From the NCBI GenBank assembly GCA_905331475.1, contig CAJNYU010004415.1, forward strand, positions 186,001-250,000: DNA of 64,000 nucleotides, read 5' to 3'. The position numbers and the translations under genes are program-made. Source of the DNA: Rotaria socialis (taxonomy: Eukaryota > Rotifera > Eurotatoria > Philodinida > Philodinidae). This document shows positions 35,590-48,146 of the stretch, piece after piece; within the stretch, counting starts at the first letter, position 1; each line of letters begins with the position of its first letter. Under the pieces are notes generated by a model. That model did not search any database. It was given only the letters and a program-made list of their open reading frames with translations, and was not told where the DNA came from.

Positions 35590-38500
35590 AATCCACGTCG
35601 ATAATGAATAAACAGAAAGGTGAGATGAAAGCCGAAACAAGGCACCGAATAGGCAAAATGGATTCTTAAAAAGGCGACCCGCACACAGATCATTGGGTAG
35701 ATGGCGTCAGAACCGGCGAGGGTATTCTTATTTTTGTCAATGCTAACCGCTTTGAGAGGAAACATTCCTAAATTCGTTATCGATGTGCTTTAAATTCCAT
35801 CCGATACAAGACGTTTCCTGTTGACGAAATAAGAGAGCAGTTACCGGGACAATTTAAAGATGTCAAATTTCATAGTAACCGCAAAAATGGAATTAACAAA
35901 CAGAGGCAAGTACACTCGAGATTCAGTTGATGGCGCAATGACAGACGAAGGCACTTATATTTTTTGCCAATGGTAATCACTATGAGAGGACAACTTAAGG
36001 ACAACAATTTTCAAGGTAAAGGCAAAATGGATTTCTCAGACGGCAACAACTACACAGGTGATTGGGTAGATGGTATCACAGCAGACCAAGGTGCTCACAT
36101 TTTTCTCAGTGGTGATCGATACCAGTCGAGCAATTCACATATGACCAGTAAATATTTCCACAATCACTCTGCCATTCTTCAGGATTCCTCGACAAAGCAA
36201 ATGAACAGTTATCGGAGAAACTTGAAGACGACAAATTACATGGTAAAGGTAAAATGGATTCTCCAGACGGTGACAACTACACAGATTATTGGGCAGGTGA
36301 CACAAGCGCAGGCGAGAGTACTATTATTTTTAACAATGGTAATCGCTTTGAGAGGACACATTCCTAAATCCATCATCGATGTGTTTTAAATTGCATCGGC
36401 TTCCACGAGTTTCCTGTTGACGAAATAAGAGAGCAGTGAATGGGACAACTTGAAGAGGACAAACTTCATGGTAAAGGCAAAATGGAATTTGGAAGCGGAG
36501 CCAAGTACATTGGAGATTGGGTTAATGGCGCAATGACAGGCGAAGGCATTTATATTTTTCCCAATGGTAACCGCTATGAGAGAAGATATTCACAGATTCG
36601 TTATCGATATGTTTTCAATTACATCAGCTTCAAGGAATTTGCTGGTGACGAAATAAGAGAATAGTGAATGGGACAACTTAAAGACGACAAATTTCATGGT
36701 AAAGGCGAAATGGATTTTTCAGACGGCGACAAGTACACTGGCGATTGGGTAGATGGCACAATGACAGGGGAGGGTATTTTGATTTTTGCCAATGGTAACC
36801 GCTATGAGAGTAGATATTCACAAATCATTCGTCAGCATTTGTTTGATTACTTCACGTTTTTTGAGGAACGCTTGATGAATTAAGCGATCAGTCACGGGGC
36901 CGCTGGGACGAAAATAAAGCACATGGGATAGGTCGACTGGATTTTATAAACGGAGACAGATATACGGGTGATTGGGTTTATGGCGCAAGAACAGGCGAGG
37001 GCATTCTTAGTTTTGCCAATGGTAATCGCTTTGAGAGGAAACATTCCAAAATCCATCATCGATGTGTTTTAGATTACATCGGGTTGAAGCGTTTTCTGTT
37101 CATGAAATAAGAGAGTAGTTATGGGGACAATTTAAGGATGGTAAATTTCATGATGAAGGCAACATGGAATTTGGAAGCGGAGCCGAGTACACTGGAGATT
37201 GGGTTGATGGCGCAATGACAGGCGAAGGCATTTATATTTTTCCCAATGGTAACCGCTATGAGAGGAGATATTCACAACTTCGTTATGGATGTGTTTTAAA
37301 CTACATCGGCTTCAACAAGTTTCGTGGTGACGAAATAAGAGAATAGTGAATGGGACAACTTAAAGACGACAAATTTCATGGTAAAGGCAAAATGGATTTT
37401 TCAGACGGCGACAAGTACATAGGTGATTGGGTAGGCGGCGATGTGACAGGGGAGGGTATTTTGATATTTGCGAATGGTAGTCGCTATCAGAGTACATATT
37501 CACAAATTATTCGCCATCATTTCTTTCCATACTTAACGTTTTTTGAGGATCACTTGGTGAGTTAAGCGATCAGTCACGGGGTCGGTGGAAAGAAAATAAG
37601 GCACATGGGACAGGTAGAATGGATTTTGCGAGCGGAGACAAGTACACGGGTGATTGGGTAGATGGCGCAAGAACAGGCAGGGGTATTCTTCGTTTTGGCA
37701 ATGGTAATCGCTTTGAGAGGAAACATTCCAAAATCCATCATCGATGTGTTTTACATTACATCGGGTTGAAGCATTTTCTGTTCATGAAATAAGAGATTAG
37801 TTATTGGGACAATTTAAGGATGGTAAATTTCATGGTAAAGGCAAAATGGATTTTTCCGATGGCGATAAGTACGCTGGAGATTGGGCAGATGGTGCGCTGA
37901 CAGGGGAGGGTATTTTGATATTTGCAAATGGTAATCGCTATCAGAGTAGATATTCACAAATCATTCGTCAGCATTTCTTTGATTACTTCAGGTTCTTTGA
38001 GGATCCCTTGATGAATTAAGTGATTAGTCACGGGGCCGGTGGAAAGAAAATAAGACACATGGGACAGGTAGAATGGATTTTGCGAGTGGAGACAAGTACA
38101 CGGGTGATTGGGTATATGGCGCAAGAACAGGCAATGGCATTCTTCGTTTTGCCAATGGTAATCGTTTCGAGAGGGAACATTCTTAAATCGGTCATCGATG
38201 TGTTTCAAATTACATCAGGTTCAAGCCGTTTCCTGTTGATGAGATAAGAGAGTGGTTATTGGGACAATTTAAGGATGGGAAATTTCATGGTAAAGGCAAC
38301 ATGGACTTTGGAAGCGGAGCCAAGTACATTGGAGATTTGGTTTATGGCGCAATGACAGGTGAAGGCATTTATATTTTTCCCAATGGTAACCGCTATGAGA
38401 GAAGATATTCGCAAATTCGATATCCATGCGTTTTAAATTATATCGGCTTCAAGGACTTTCCTGTTGACGAAATTAGAGAGCGGTGAATGGGACAACTTAA

Positions 38501-38990
38501 AGACGACAAATTTCATGGTAAAGGCAAAATGGAATTTCCAAGCGGAGCCAAGTACACTGGAGATTGGGTTGATGGCGCAATGACAGGCGACGGCATTTAT
38601 ATTTTTGCCAATGGTAACCGCTATGAGAGTGGATATTCACAAATCATTCGTCAGAATTTCTTTGATTACTCTCTGGGTTTTGAGGACCCCTTCATGAATT
38701 AAGCGATCAGTCACGGGGCCAGTGGGACGAGAATAAGGCACATGGGATAGGTAAAATGTATTATGCAAGCGGTGCCATGTACAGTGGAGGTTGGGTGGAT
38801 GGCACAATGACAGGCGAAGGCGTTTATATTTTTGCCAATGGGAAACGGTACGAGTGGAGACATTCATAAATCACTGGACAAGCTGTCTTTCATTGCTTTA
38901 GCTTTCATTTTGTCTGAATGATGAATTAAGCGATCAGTGATGGGGACAGTGGAAAGATGGCAAGCGAGTTAAGGCCGCGTCTGGTTGTGA
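35590..38990 (+). repeat. Degenerate tandem array of MORN-repeat units with spacers
   Basis: About 15 units with a period close to 228 bp. Each has about 140 bp encoding two MORN repeats (pattern KFHGKGKMDF-x-GDKYTGDW, then MTGEG-x-IFANGNRYE) followed by an 85-90-bp spacer, read as SRYSQIIRQ... in one frame. The spacers are homologous throughout and fall into two types that alternate irregularly. Unit starts are near 35615, 35842, 35985, 36210, 36440, 36668, 36893, 37120, 37350, 37575, 37804, 38033, 38259, 38487, 38712 and 38940. The unit at 35842 lacks the spacer. Stops and frameshifts separate the units, so no long protein is possible in genomic sequence. MORN repeats bind membranes or act as length rulers in other proteins (family knowledge). 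The array follows ADP-ribosyltransferase A as a MORN gene follows copy B. Confidence 0.8.
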
Positions 38991-40957
38991 TATTTCCTGA
39001 TTTGAGCAGGACTCTCTTGATTTTTTAAACTGTTTTCCGAGAAAAAATTCTGCTGTGTTCGGTAGTGTATCTGGAACCATTTGTTGTGATGCTTGCTGTT
39101 TTTTAATTTCAGCTCAAACTTTGATTTTTGTGATATTTTGAACCAATAAAGAAGTGTGGAAGAGACGCAGGAATGTTGTGATGCTTGATGGTGGCAACGA
39201 TTACATCGTAATTTCTCTTTATTTCGCGTGTGAGATAAACAGCTATATTAAGTGCTGGGTAGAAAAAAGGAGAACTGTTTTGAGCAGTACATTAAGGTTT
39301 ATCCCTAATAGGTGGAAAGTTTAGTTTTATGGAATGCAAAAGTGGCGGAATTGTCGAAAGTGACGCAGGAAATTAGACTATTTTCCGATTAGAGAAATCA
39401 TTTTTTCCCCTTGAACTGTGACAGAAATTCGTTGCGCAAAAGGTGAGTGTTACGACCGAAGCGTTCCCCTTCGATTGTATGGCGGAACAAACGAATAATA
39501 CGCGCTCCTTTCTTGTATAGTGGTAGTACAACTGCCCGGAAAGCGGAAAACGTTGGTTCGACTCCATTGGAGGGGATTATCCTTTTGTTCGGTTCTGTCG
39601 TCATACTATCACGTTGCTGTGCCGCTGATGACTGAGTTTAACAATGTGAGAGAAAAGAATACATAACATTGAGTGATTTATGTAGCTTTCATAAACCATT
39701 TCGCTTGTGTAAAGCTGTGAATGGAGTCGTATTACAAATCCACCTGGCTTTTGATAAATATGATAAAAAGTTATCGTCATCACGATTCGCAATAAGAATC
39801 GCGCTGGTAGGCACCTTCGGTAACAGTTAAAAATTATGCTCAAATGAAAGCGCTCTCAAAATTTTGTTGAATAAAAATAGTTCTTTTGTATCATACTTTT
39901 GATACGTCGGGAACGTTTGCTCCGCGAGTGTTCTTTCCACAAATATGCAGCAATTTCTATTTTTGCCTTCGATAGTTGCACTTTTTGGTTTTAGTTAGAA
40001 GGTTTTGCTGTGGTACCAGTTCTAATTTTCCATGAGAAAAATATTTGCTAATTTCTCGTTTCGGCCTGATCCCAAAACTTGGAGTTGGAAACCCTGAGCA
40101 TTACAGACTGAATGGTTGATATCAATGTATATATCCGAGGATGCTGCAATGAAGTATTCATATGCATGTTAATCAAATAATTAAAGACTGCAAGCAATTC
40201 TGCGGTTGGCTGAGGATTATCATTCTATAGTATACTATGTCATTGTTATGGATATTTTTATATAGTTACCTGCGGAAACCCATTCTTACACAAAAACAAA
40301 CAGTAAGTGATCAAAATTAGACCGTTGAACATCCGACTGTCTTCTACACTTTTCATCGAGGAACAACGATCAGTGGTGTATTTCATTTTTAAACTGTATA
40401 ATTAACTCAAATATTTATGAGAATTATCATTAGATAATAACACAGCAAGTTATTTTTCTCACAATTTAGGAAAACATCAAGAGTTCCTATGCTCGAGTTC
40501 GAAAAACTACCTTCTCTATTGTTCCGGACGAAAAATGTTTGCTTTTTGATTTCTATCACAGATGAGCTAGGGACAACGTTTTTCTATCCTATGCTTTGAT
40601 CTGAACTCTTTCATTTTGTTTTGAAAAATGACAATATTCTATGGAATTAAAATCTTGTTTCTTTTAGTAAAGGACTTGCCACTGATTTTCTTATTTACCG
40701 CCAGGAGAGAGTTATATGGAAAATCATTGTCATAGTCTAAACAATATTTCATCTGAAATAGCATGATGTATATTATGTTTTCTATTGCAATCAGAATTGA
40801 CTAATTTTTACTAGGCAATTTTCACTATGATTTATTTCAATGAAATTTATCTGGAAATATCTGAGCGTACAATCGATAACTTGAAAATTATTGGTAAAAG
40901 TAAACAAAAACTAAAATTTGACCACAAATTTTTATTGAAAAAGAAAGCAATATACGT
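38991..40957. other. Intergenic stretch with a tRNA-like relic
   Basis: Apart from the tRNA-like sequence at 39506-39576, no gene or repeat was recognised. Short frames around 39370-39640 overlap the tRNA-like unit on both strands and are shadows. Confidence 0.6.
39506..39576 (+). pseudogene. tRNA-like relic (Asp/Glu/Gly-type head)
   Basis: The 71 bases fold as a degenerate cloverleaf. The acceptor stem TCCTTTC pairs with GGAGGGG (with G-U pairs), and the D arm GTAT-AGTGGTA-GTAC, an anticodon arm and a T arm with loop TTCGACT all form. The A box TTGTATAGTGG and B box GGTTCGACTCC of RNA polymerase III promoters are intact. Defects are C rather than U at position 33, a mismatch in the T stem and one in the anticodon stem, and a four-base variable loop. 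The nominal anticodon is GGA, but the short variable arm does not fit serine tRNA. It resembles the Asp/Glu group, so it is probably a decayed tRNA or a SINE head. Confidence 0.6.
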
Positions 40958-42340
40958 TTATTGGTTTTCCATAAATTCTTGAACAGTTTCAATTACTTCT
41001 TGACATGATTTTATAAATATACCTGAAAATATATTCTGATCAAATAAAAGAACACAATTATATATTCATTTATCGTTACCTGGAATGCTAAAAAACGGAT
41101 GAACAACGCCTTTAATCAAAACAAATTTTGTTTTCACTCCTGCTTTTTCAAGTAGTTCTTTGTAATCTAAAAAAAAGTATAGAGCTACAAATTTTCTTTA
41201 TCTTTTATTCAATGCCTTTTGTTCTTACTATAACTATCATCGCGTACTGGATCAAGTTCAGCAGCAATGAATAAACAGGGTGGTAATGAATCGAATGATT
41301 CCTTATCTAATAGTGAAACTCTTGAATTTTTCTTGTCATCGTCATTACGAAAAGCATTTGAAGAAAACCTTAAAAATGAATGCTAAATATAGATTATTAA
41401 GATCTGCTTTTATTTGTTTCAGTACCAATCAAGTACATCTCGCGTTATAACGAAAATATTATGATTAAATTCTGTACGTGATGGTAATTTATGGAAAAAG
41501 TCAAATTGGCCACAAATAAGAATCTATGCATAATAAACATAAAAGAGTCTCACTCAATAACAAAAACTAAAGAATTTGTACCTGAAAATCAAGATTCTTA
41601 ATTTCATGACAAATTGATGCAGATATGACAGCGCCAGCACTATCACCTGCAACGCCAATCTTTGTCGTTTCATCAGCACCTATGATGAAAATAGAAGAAA
41701 AACTAAATAAAACAAATTACAATCTATTGATTGTTACCGTAATCGTTTTTATTGGCAAGAATCTGTCGAGTAGCTTCACATGCATCATCAAGCCATATAG
41801 GAAATTTATATTCAGGTGAAAGACGATATTCAACTGAAATCCATATCGTTTTTGTTGCACTAGAAACATATTAAACGTGTTGCATTTCGATGCACAATCG
41901 AAAGAAATACTCAGCAAGCATATTAACAATAGTTTGATGTGTTTTTCGACTGTTCACTGTCCATCCTAAAATAGATGTGCATTCGAGAATCTACTCTATA
42001 CATTTATTCCTTACCTCCACCATGAAAAAATATAACCATCTTATCTTTCTTAACATCAATTGGTGTGTAGATTGTAATTGGTATTTCTAAATTATTAGAT
42101 TCAGTTTTGAAGAAAAAAAACTAACAGATTTCATTGTATTGCATACCTAAATCATTATTAATTCGAACATTTTTTTCTTGTTCTTTTCCTTTAAATTTGT
42201 CAATAAGTTTTTCATTAATTTTTTTATGTAGTGCTTCAGCTCTTTCACGAATACCCGCTATTGAAATATCAAATGGTGGAGGAAAACCAGTTCGTAAAAA
42301 TTGTGTATACGTCTTTGATTCATTATTAAATCTTGAATCC
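40958..42340 (-). CDS. HSL/arylacetamide deacetylase-type alpha/beta-hydrolase esterase, copy 2
   Basis: Nine exons (42147-42340, 42015-42086, 41911-41965, 41738-41859, 41582-41679, 41426-41523, 41229-41368, 41080-41166, 40958-41022) have the same nine lengths as copy 1 (194, 72, 55, 122 or 121, 98, 98, 140, 87, 65). Motifs are HGGGW, GDSAGA, the aspartate in ELDPVRDDS and the histidine in GVVHPFFS, so the catalytic triad looks intact. Overall the copy is clearly diverged from copy 1, except for a nearly identical tract at 41636-41950. The first mapped exon again needs an upstream exon, probably ending at 42424 (..RFDEQ); the true N-terminus was not found. It lies about 11 kb from copy 1, on the same strand. 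Confidence 0.85.
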
Positions 42341-42424
42341 CTGGAGTAAAAAAACAAGAAAACGATCTAATGACAAGGACTATTCATCATCATCATCATT
42401 GAAACTATAGCTTATACATTTACG

Positions 42425-44863
42425 TTTGTTCGTCGAATCGTCCTGAGAAATAAAACTGAGTAGTATTACAAATAAAAACAAACCGAACGACATCTACGCC
42501 TAGGTAACCACTCATATACTCGAAATATGGAGGATTATCGGAGGCGTCCTACTCCGGTCTCATTGAAAAGTACGAAGTTTTTTCTTTGCATCTGTTAAGA
42601 ACAAAGAGATAGATAGATAGATATGCTTCGTTTGCAAAAGAAAGAAAGCGTGACTCCTTGATAATGTTTGTCATTTTATAACATCATGCTATACCAGAGT
42701 AAACAATACTTGAATCATTAGTTACATTTATTCATAGTGAATATCAAAACTTTTTATCATATTCTTTGATCTCTGTTATTGTACTGATAAATTTATGACA
42801 AATAAATCTTATATTCCGACTAAATGGTATAAACAAAACAATAAGCAAAACCAATGTCGATACATTAATGCAAACATACAAACAGCAGTGGTCCTATTAT
42901 GAACGTTTGATCTTTTTTCAGACGCATAACTTAGCAAGACAAATAGAGAACAAAACGAAACAAAAAAATAATAAATAGTTAAAACTCATCAATAACCGAT
43001 CAATTATCATTGACAGAAGATCACGCGTGCATCGATTACATTTTTTTCAATTATATACCTGCCATCTTCCATATGTGCTCTCACGCACACACTCATCGAT
43101 CTCGTTTATTAACAGTCGATTTGGAAAGCATAGGATGCAAAGAAGAAAAAGAGTTGTCATTCTCTTTTGTATTTTGATGCATCACATCAATAGAAAACGA
43201 TTTGCAATGAGGCACAGAATAGAAAAGAAGAAACCGCGACATCCATCTATTCAACGGAATGTATTTATAATTTGTTCAAAGTGTTAATTGGTCTTATATA
43301 TGCTTTTGTCTTGCCTATAAACTTCAATTGAGTATGTTGAATGACGAGAAGAAAAGTCATCTTGTTTAAACGACACATACTCATACAAACCATCTGGAGC
43401 CACTAAGTATCACAAGATGACAGACAAACAGCAACAGCTACTATCAATGACTCGTTTTCTCATATATTCGATGTTTGTCACTGATGTTTGCCCCAAGCGA
43501 CAAAAGAGAGAAGAAAAAGAAAAAAATATATATTTATATATGTAGAAATGAATATGACTGACGTGAACCTATCTTCATCACTGTGATTTTTTTTTTCTTC
43601 TTCTTCTTCTTCTTCTTCTTCTTCTTTCGATTGATGATACTTATTGATTACATGCTCATCAAATAGTGATTCGTTCTAATGCGCCTACCATCTTCTTGTG
43701 CTCGCCTCATCATTCGAACCTAATTTTAATTTATGAGCGAGCAATAGAAATCATGGATAGCGGATACAAAAGAAACCCATCGATCATGCTTGACGATGAC
43801 ATCGAACGTAAGAGCAAACAGTCAGTATAGAGTCCTCTTCTTCTTTGTAGCCATATAAAAGAGAGAACGCGAATGCGCAAGTGTATCCTGTTTGTATTAC
43901 GCGAATGAATGAATCGATGACAAACGTAATATGGAAAAAATTCATGATCAAGCTCTTGTTGCAATCATTAGATATGCAAATACGTGATCACGCTCTTGAA
44001 GAAGCCTTTTTTTGTCTAAATAAAGAAAAATAACACCTTTCGTCTTTTTTTTCTTCAAATATTCTTCGTCAATATTAAATAAGTGGAGAAAAAAAACGCC
44101 AAAATATTAGCAATGTCAATAAAATCTATAATAATAGTACGATCGGATTAATGAATTTAAATATACATATTCAATTGAAATCATACAAAATTCTCTCTTG
44201 GATTTAAACATCTATGCTAGTGTCATTTTTTGATTGTTACACATATTTATATATCTACGAATATATCGTTTGATTATCACTATTCTCTGACATATGCCAA
44301 TAGGCAGACAACACACACATCTAACTATATTATGAGATTCTTTCTTTTGTTTGCTTGAGAAGTTGCTGCTCGATTATTTTCACATATTGTATCTTGCTTT
44401 CTTTTTTCTCGTTTATTGGCCAAACAACCAATTACTATAAAGAAAGACAACGAAGACATACTCTCCGATTGGTAGTTGTATAAGTAATGGTTTATTTTCT
44501 TTTTCTTTTCATTCTCTTATTCTTCGTTGTGCTGTATGTCGACGATGATGAGCTGCTAGAGGCTAGAAAGAAAGAATGTTGGTAGTCGTAACTGGCGCAA
44601 GAAAAACTCAATCATCTATCTGACAGAGAAAGAGAGTCATGTCCTTCAGTGTATATACATACACATACACATACACATCTTTCTTTCTATCTATCTTCGC
44701 TTGAATGAATATCTACATATGTATATGCAAGAGTAATTTTTTTTCTTTCTCCTTTTTCTTGTTCGTTATCAACCAATCAATAAGCAGTACTCTCTCTTTT
44801 TCTACTCTTAACCAATTCTCTTTTCAACCGAGAGAGAAACAAGAAAAAAAAGCCGAGACAGAA

Positions 44864-44900
<37 letters not shown>

Positions 44901-45087
44901 CAGTGAACTACAAGAAAGAACTCAATCAGAGTAGAAGAGAGAAGTCAACTCTGTGTAACGACAACGAGAAAAGATAAACTGCGACAAGAGAGATCAGTTG
45001 ATACACAGGCACGCACATATATACGCATAAAAACAAAGAAAAGATTATCGTTTGATTATTTTTATATTATCTACTAAACAACGAATT
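42425..45087. other. Gene-poor stretch with microsatellites, upstream of RNF220
   Basis: No exon was recognised. The stretch holds simple repeats: AGAT repeats at about 42609-42622, (CTT)n at about 43590-43626, (AC)n-rich sequence near 44653-44675, and a long (GA)n at about 44868-44896. This is probably the promoter and 5' UTR region of RNF220 plus intergenic DNA. Confidence 0.6.
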
Positions 45088-47832
45088 ATGTATCACCCGT
45101 CAATGTGGCATCCTATTCAACCACTTGATATGGCAGCAGCATTTCGTTCAATACGGCAAACAACATCATCACCTAATTCAACAACAACAACAAGTCCCGA
45201 TAAAAATTCTTTATCGGCTGCTGTTGCTGCTTTTAATGCTGCCAATGGTGCCTTTTCTGTCAATACACTTCTTAATCAAACATCATCTGATCATTTACGA
45301 TTTCCTTCGGCTCATCCATCTATAACGGCCGCAGCTGCAGTTCATCAACATCATCTATTTTCAACTCTTTTTCAACATTATCCTTATGCGGCTGCATTTC
45401 GTCCTTTATTAAACGGTACGACAACAACAGGTTTATTAACATCATCAGCAAATTCAAATTCATCATTATCATCCTCATCGGAATCGTCGGAATCATCTGC
45501 ATTTTTACCAGCGGGAAAGCGTTTTAAAAATAACACACATGATGAAAATCATTGTGATATATCACCATCAGAAAAAAGTAGTGATGATAGTTTTGGCAAA
45601 TATTCAGGTAGATTTTAACAAACAGAAGAAGAAACTAACTTTATCATTCTAGTTTCTTCTGTTTTATTTTCCTTTTTTTTTTGGTTTTGCCCTAAAGATG
45701 ACTTCATCCGGTTGATTTCACACGTATACGACTGGGTGGAGGTTTATTAATTAACAAGCTAAAAACACAAAAAAAAAATCAATTATCATTTATTGTTTAT
45801 CTATACTCATACTATAGTTTCCTGTAATATACATATAATCACAGTTTCTTGCGAAAAAATATCTAACTGTGAGAATTATTTGCTATTACATGAATAACTA
45901 TGTAGTGTTAAGATCAAACAAGATTTTGATTGATTGATCGATATTTAATAAGAATGAATATGGGCAACCGTTCTTCTTCTTTCTTGTTCTTCTTCTTCTC
46001 TCCTCTTATATTAATCCATAACTTCAGGGCAAATCATCACTCTTCACTTAGATTTCTAGTACTGTTGATATAATAATAAGAAGTATTTATTTTGTGTACG
46101 TATCGACAGGTTGACTTCGAGGAAAATATTCAGCTGTATAATCAAAATTCTATATGATTAGGCTATTTAGACATATGGCACGATAGTAATCCATAAGCGA
46201 AAAAAAAGAAGTCATAAAATAATCAAACTCTTGACTATGAGAAGACTAATGAGACGGAATAAAATACCGGATGGAATAGACAGGACAGATCGTCGATCTT
46301 TTTCTTCCTCTTTTGTGTTTCTATGTATGTGTTTGTGCGCTTGTGTTAAGAATGTGTCGAGTGGCTTGTTGTTAAACACAATACCAAACACATTTTGTTG
46401 TATCACTCTAGAGAGTCGATGTCGATCATCCACATATGATCTACAAAATCCACAATGTCCCATTTGCCAAATATCATTAAACGGACAAGACATGATGACG
46501 CATATTCAACAAGAACTTGATACTATTGAACGTACAAGACAACAACATAAATATTCAATACGACGTTCATCACATTTAACAAATGGTAATAACAAAGTAA
46601 GTTATCATCTGTTGTTAACACGCAAATTAATCATAATAGACTATGTTTATCAGACAATGATCATTATATTTGTATCTAGATTCTACAAGAAAATACAATT
46701 AATAATATCGATCAAACATTTAAGACACGTTATGAAGTAAATATAGAAAAATAAATCTCTTTTTAATCATTACATTTTCTACTTTCTAATAGACATATAT
46801 ACGAGTGAGAACAAGTCGACAACAACGTTTAAATGGTAAGAGAATATAATTGTTTACTAAACAATCAAAAAAAAAAACTATCTTATATATATATCATGTA
46901 CAGCCAAATTACAATTACATAATCGACGATTAAATCGTAATGATACACGAAATTGTCCAATATGCTATCAAATAATTCCAATGAATACAGATGAAGAATA
47001 TTTTTGTACACATGTTCAACAATGTTCAAGAAAAGTACAATAACAAGAAAAACGAATCATGTCTTTTTCACGCTCTTCTTTTTGTCTAGAGAGAACAGCT
47101 AGCAGCTAATGCAGCTCTAGCTGCAATGGCCAATCAACATCGATTACCACAACCACCGCCTCCTCCACCATTGGTAATATCAGCTCGAGACTCAACATCA
47201 GGTATAAATAGAGACATTTTCTTTGCCTGTGTCATTGCTTAAAATGTTCATTCAATAGATGATCCAGATGTTAATGTCGTCGACATGGATGATGGCATTG
47301 AACATGAAGACAATAATAGCAATCGACAAAGTACTAATGAAACAACGAGTACAGCTGATCATAGGTATGTGCAATAATTTTAATGAGCCTATTTTTGGAT
47401 GAAAATCTGTTCATTTTCTTCTACTAGCGATGATCGATGTCAAGAATCGTTTAACAGTGATCAAAGGTAAATAAAATTTTCTCGATTAGTTTCTTTAATT
47501 TTAAAATTTCAATTTAAAGATTTTCTCCTTCAACACAAAAAAGTGATTTACTATTTTCATCAAACGTAACCGAGCTTGATCCTCCTAAATGCGTCGTTTG
47601 CATGGTGAGTAAATTGTCTACAATGAAAATTTGTCAGCATTATTTGTTTTTGTTTTGTTTAATCTAGTAGGAATCGTGTGTAAAACCGTGTGTGTCACTT
47701 CTTTGTTGGCATATAAATTGTGAAGAATGTTGGTCAAAGTATCTTAAAGAAAAAACTAGTTGTCCACAATGTCATTTAAAAACAACATCAAAGAATCTTC
47801 GACGAATTTTTTTTAATGAAATATCTAAATAA
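45088..47832 (+). CDS. RNF220: RNF220-like E3 ubiquitin ligase
   Basis: Ten exons (45088-45607, 46412-46596, 46680-46736, 46793-46835, 46904-47034, 47090-47201, 47259-47364, 47428-47466, 47520-47604, 47671-47832) keep one frame for 479 aa. Recognised parts are AAFRPLL and PAGKRFKN in the Ser-rich N-terminal half, a first zinc-finger-like CPICQISL segment, TYIRVRTSRQQRLNAK (a close match to the RNF220 signature), a second CPICY motif, and a C-terminal RING with CVVCM, LLCWHINCEECW and CPQC ending near LRRIFF. RNF220 ubiquitinates transcription factors and stabilises beta-catenin in vertebrates (family knowledge). The first intron is 804 nt. The last intron ends in a TAGTAG pair, so a one-codon splice variant is possible. 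An upstream in-frame ATG at 45052 would add 12 residues; the chosen MYHPS start begins the conserved-looking part. Confidence 0.88.
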
Positions 47833-48146
47833 ACACATTTTTTGTCTGCTTTTTTTCTTCTTTTTTTCTTTCGGTTTTTTTTCTTCTTTTTCTTTTGCTG
47901 TATTTGTCATGTAAAATAAAACGTTATTTTTTACAATCGAACATTCACTTAGCTAACAATCAATTTCAATAGACATCCGTCTCTCATTATGAATAGATTC
48001 GAAAAGAAAAGAGAATGAGTTTCGGAAATCATATCGTTCGATATAATTAATAGTCACCTGCTGAGTACAACAAAAAAAGAAAGAACGAAATGAAATATTT
48101 CATATTCATATTATTTTCTTTATGAAACAAAAAAACACAGACGAAT

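Noticed and set aside
35590..38990. MORN-array spacers as real introns
   Set aside because: Only some units keep a GT at the left edge; others have GA or GG there, and joining at the AG sites does not restore the MORN frame. The spacerless unit also fails to keep frame. Treated as repeat units unless transcripts show otherwise.
39373..39635. Three short frames around the tRNA-like unit
   Set aside because: They overlap on opposite strands across the tRNA-like sequence and have no support.
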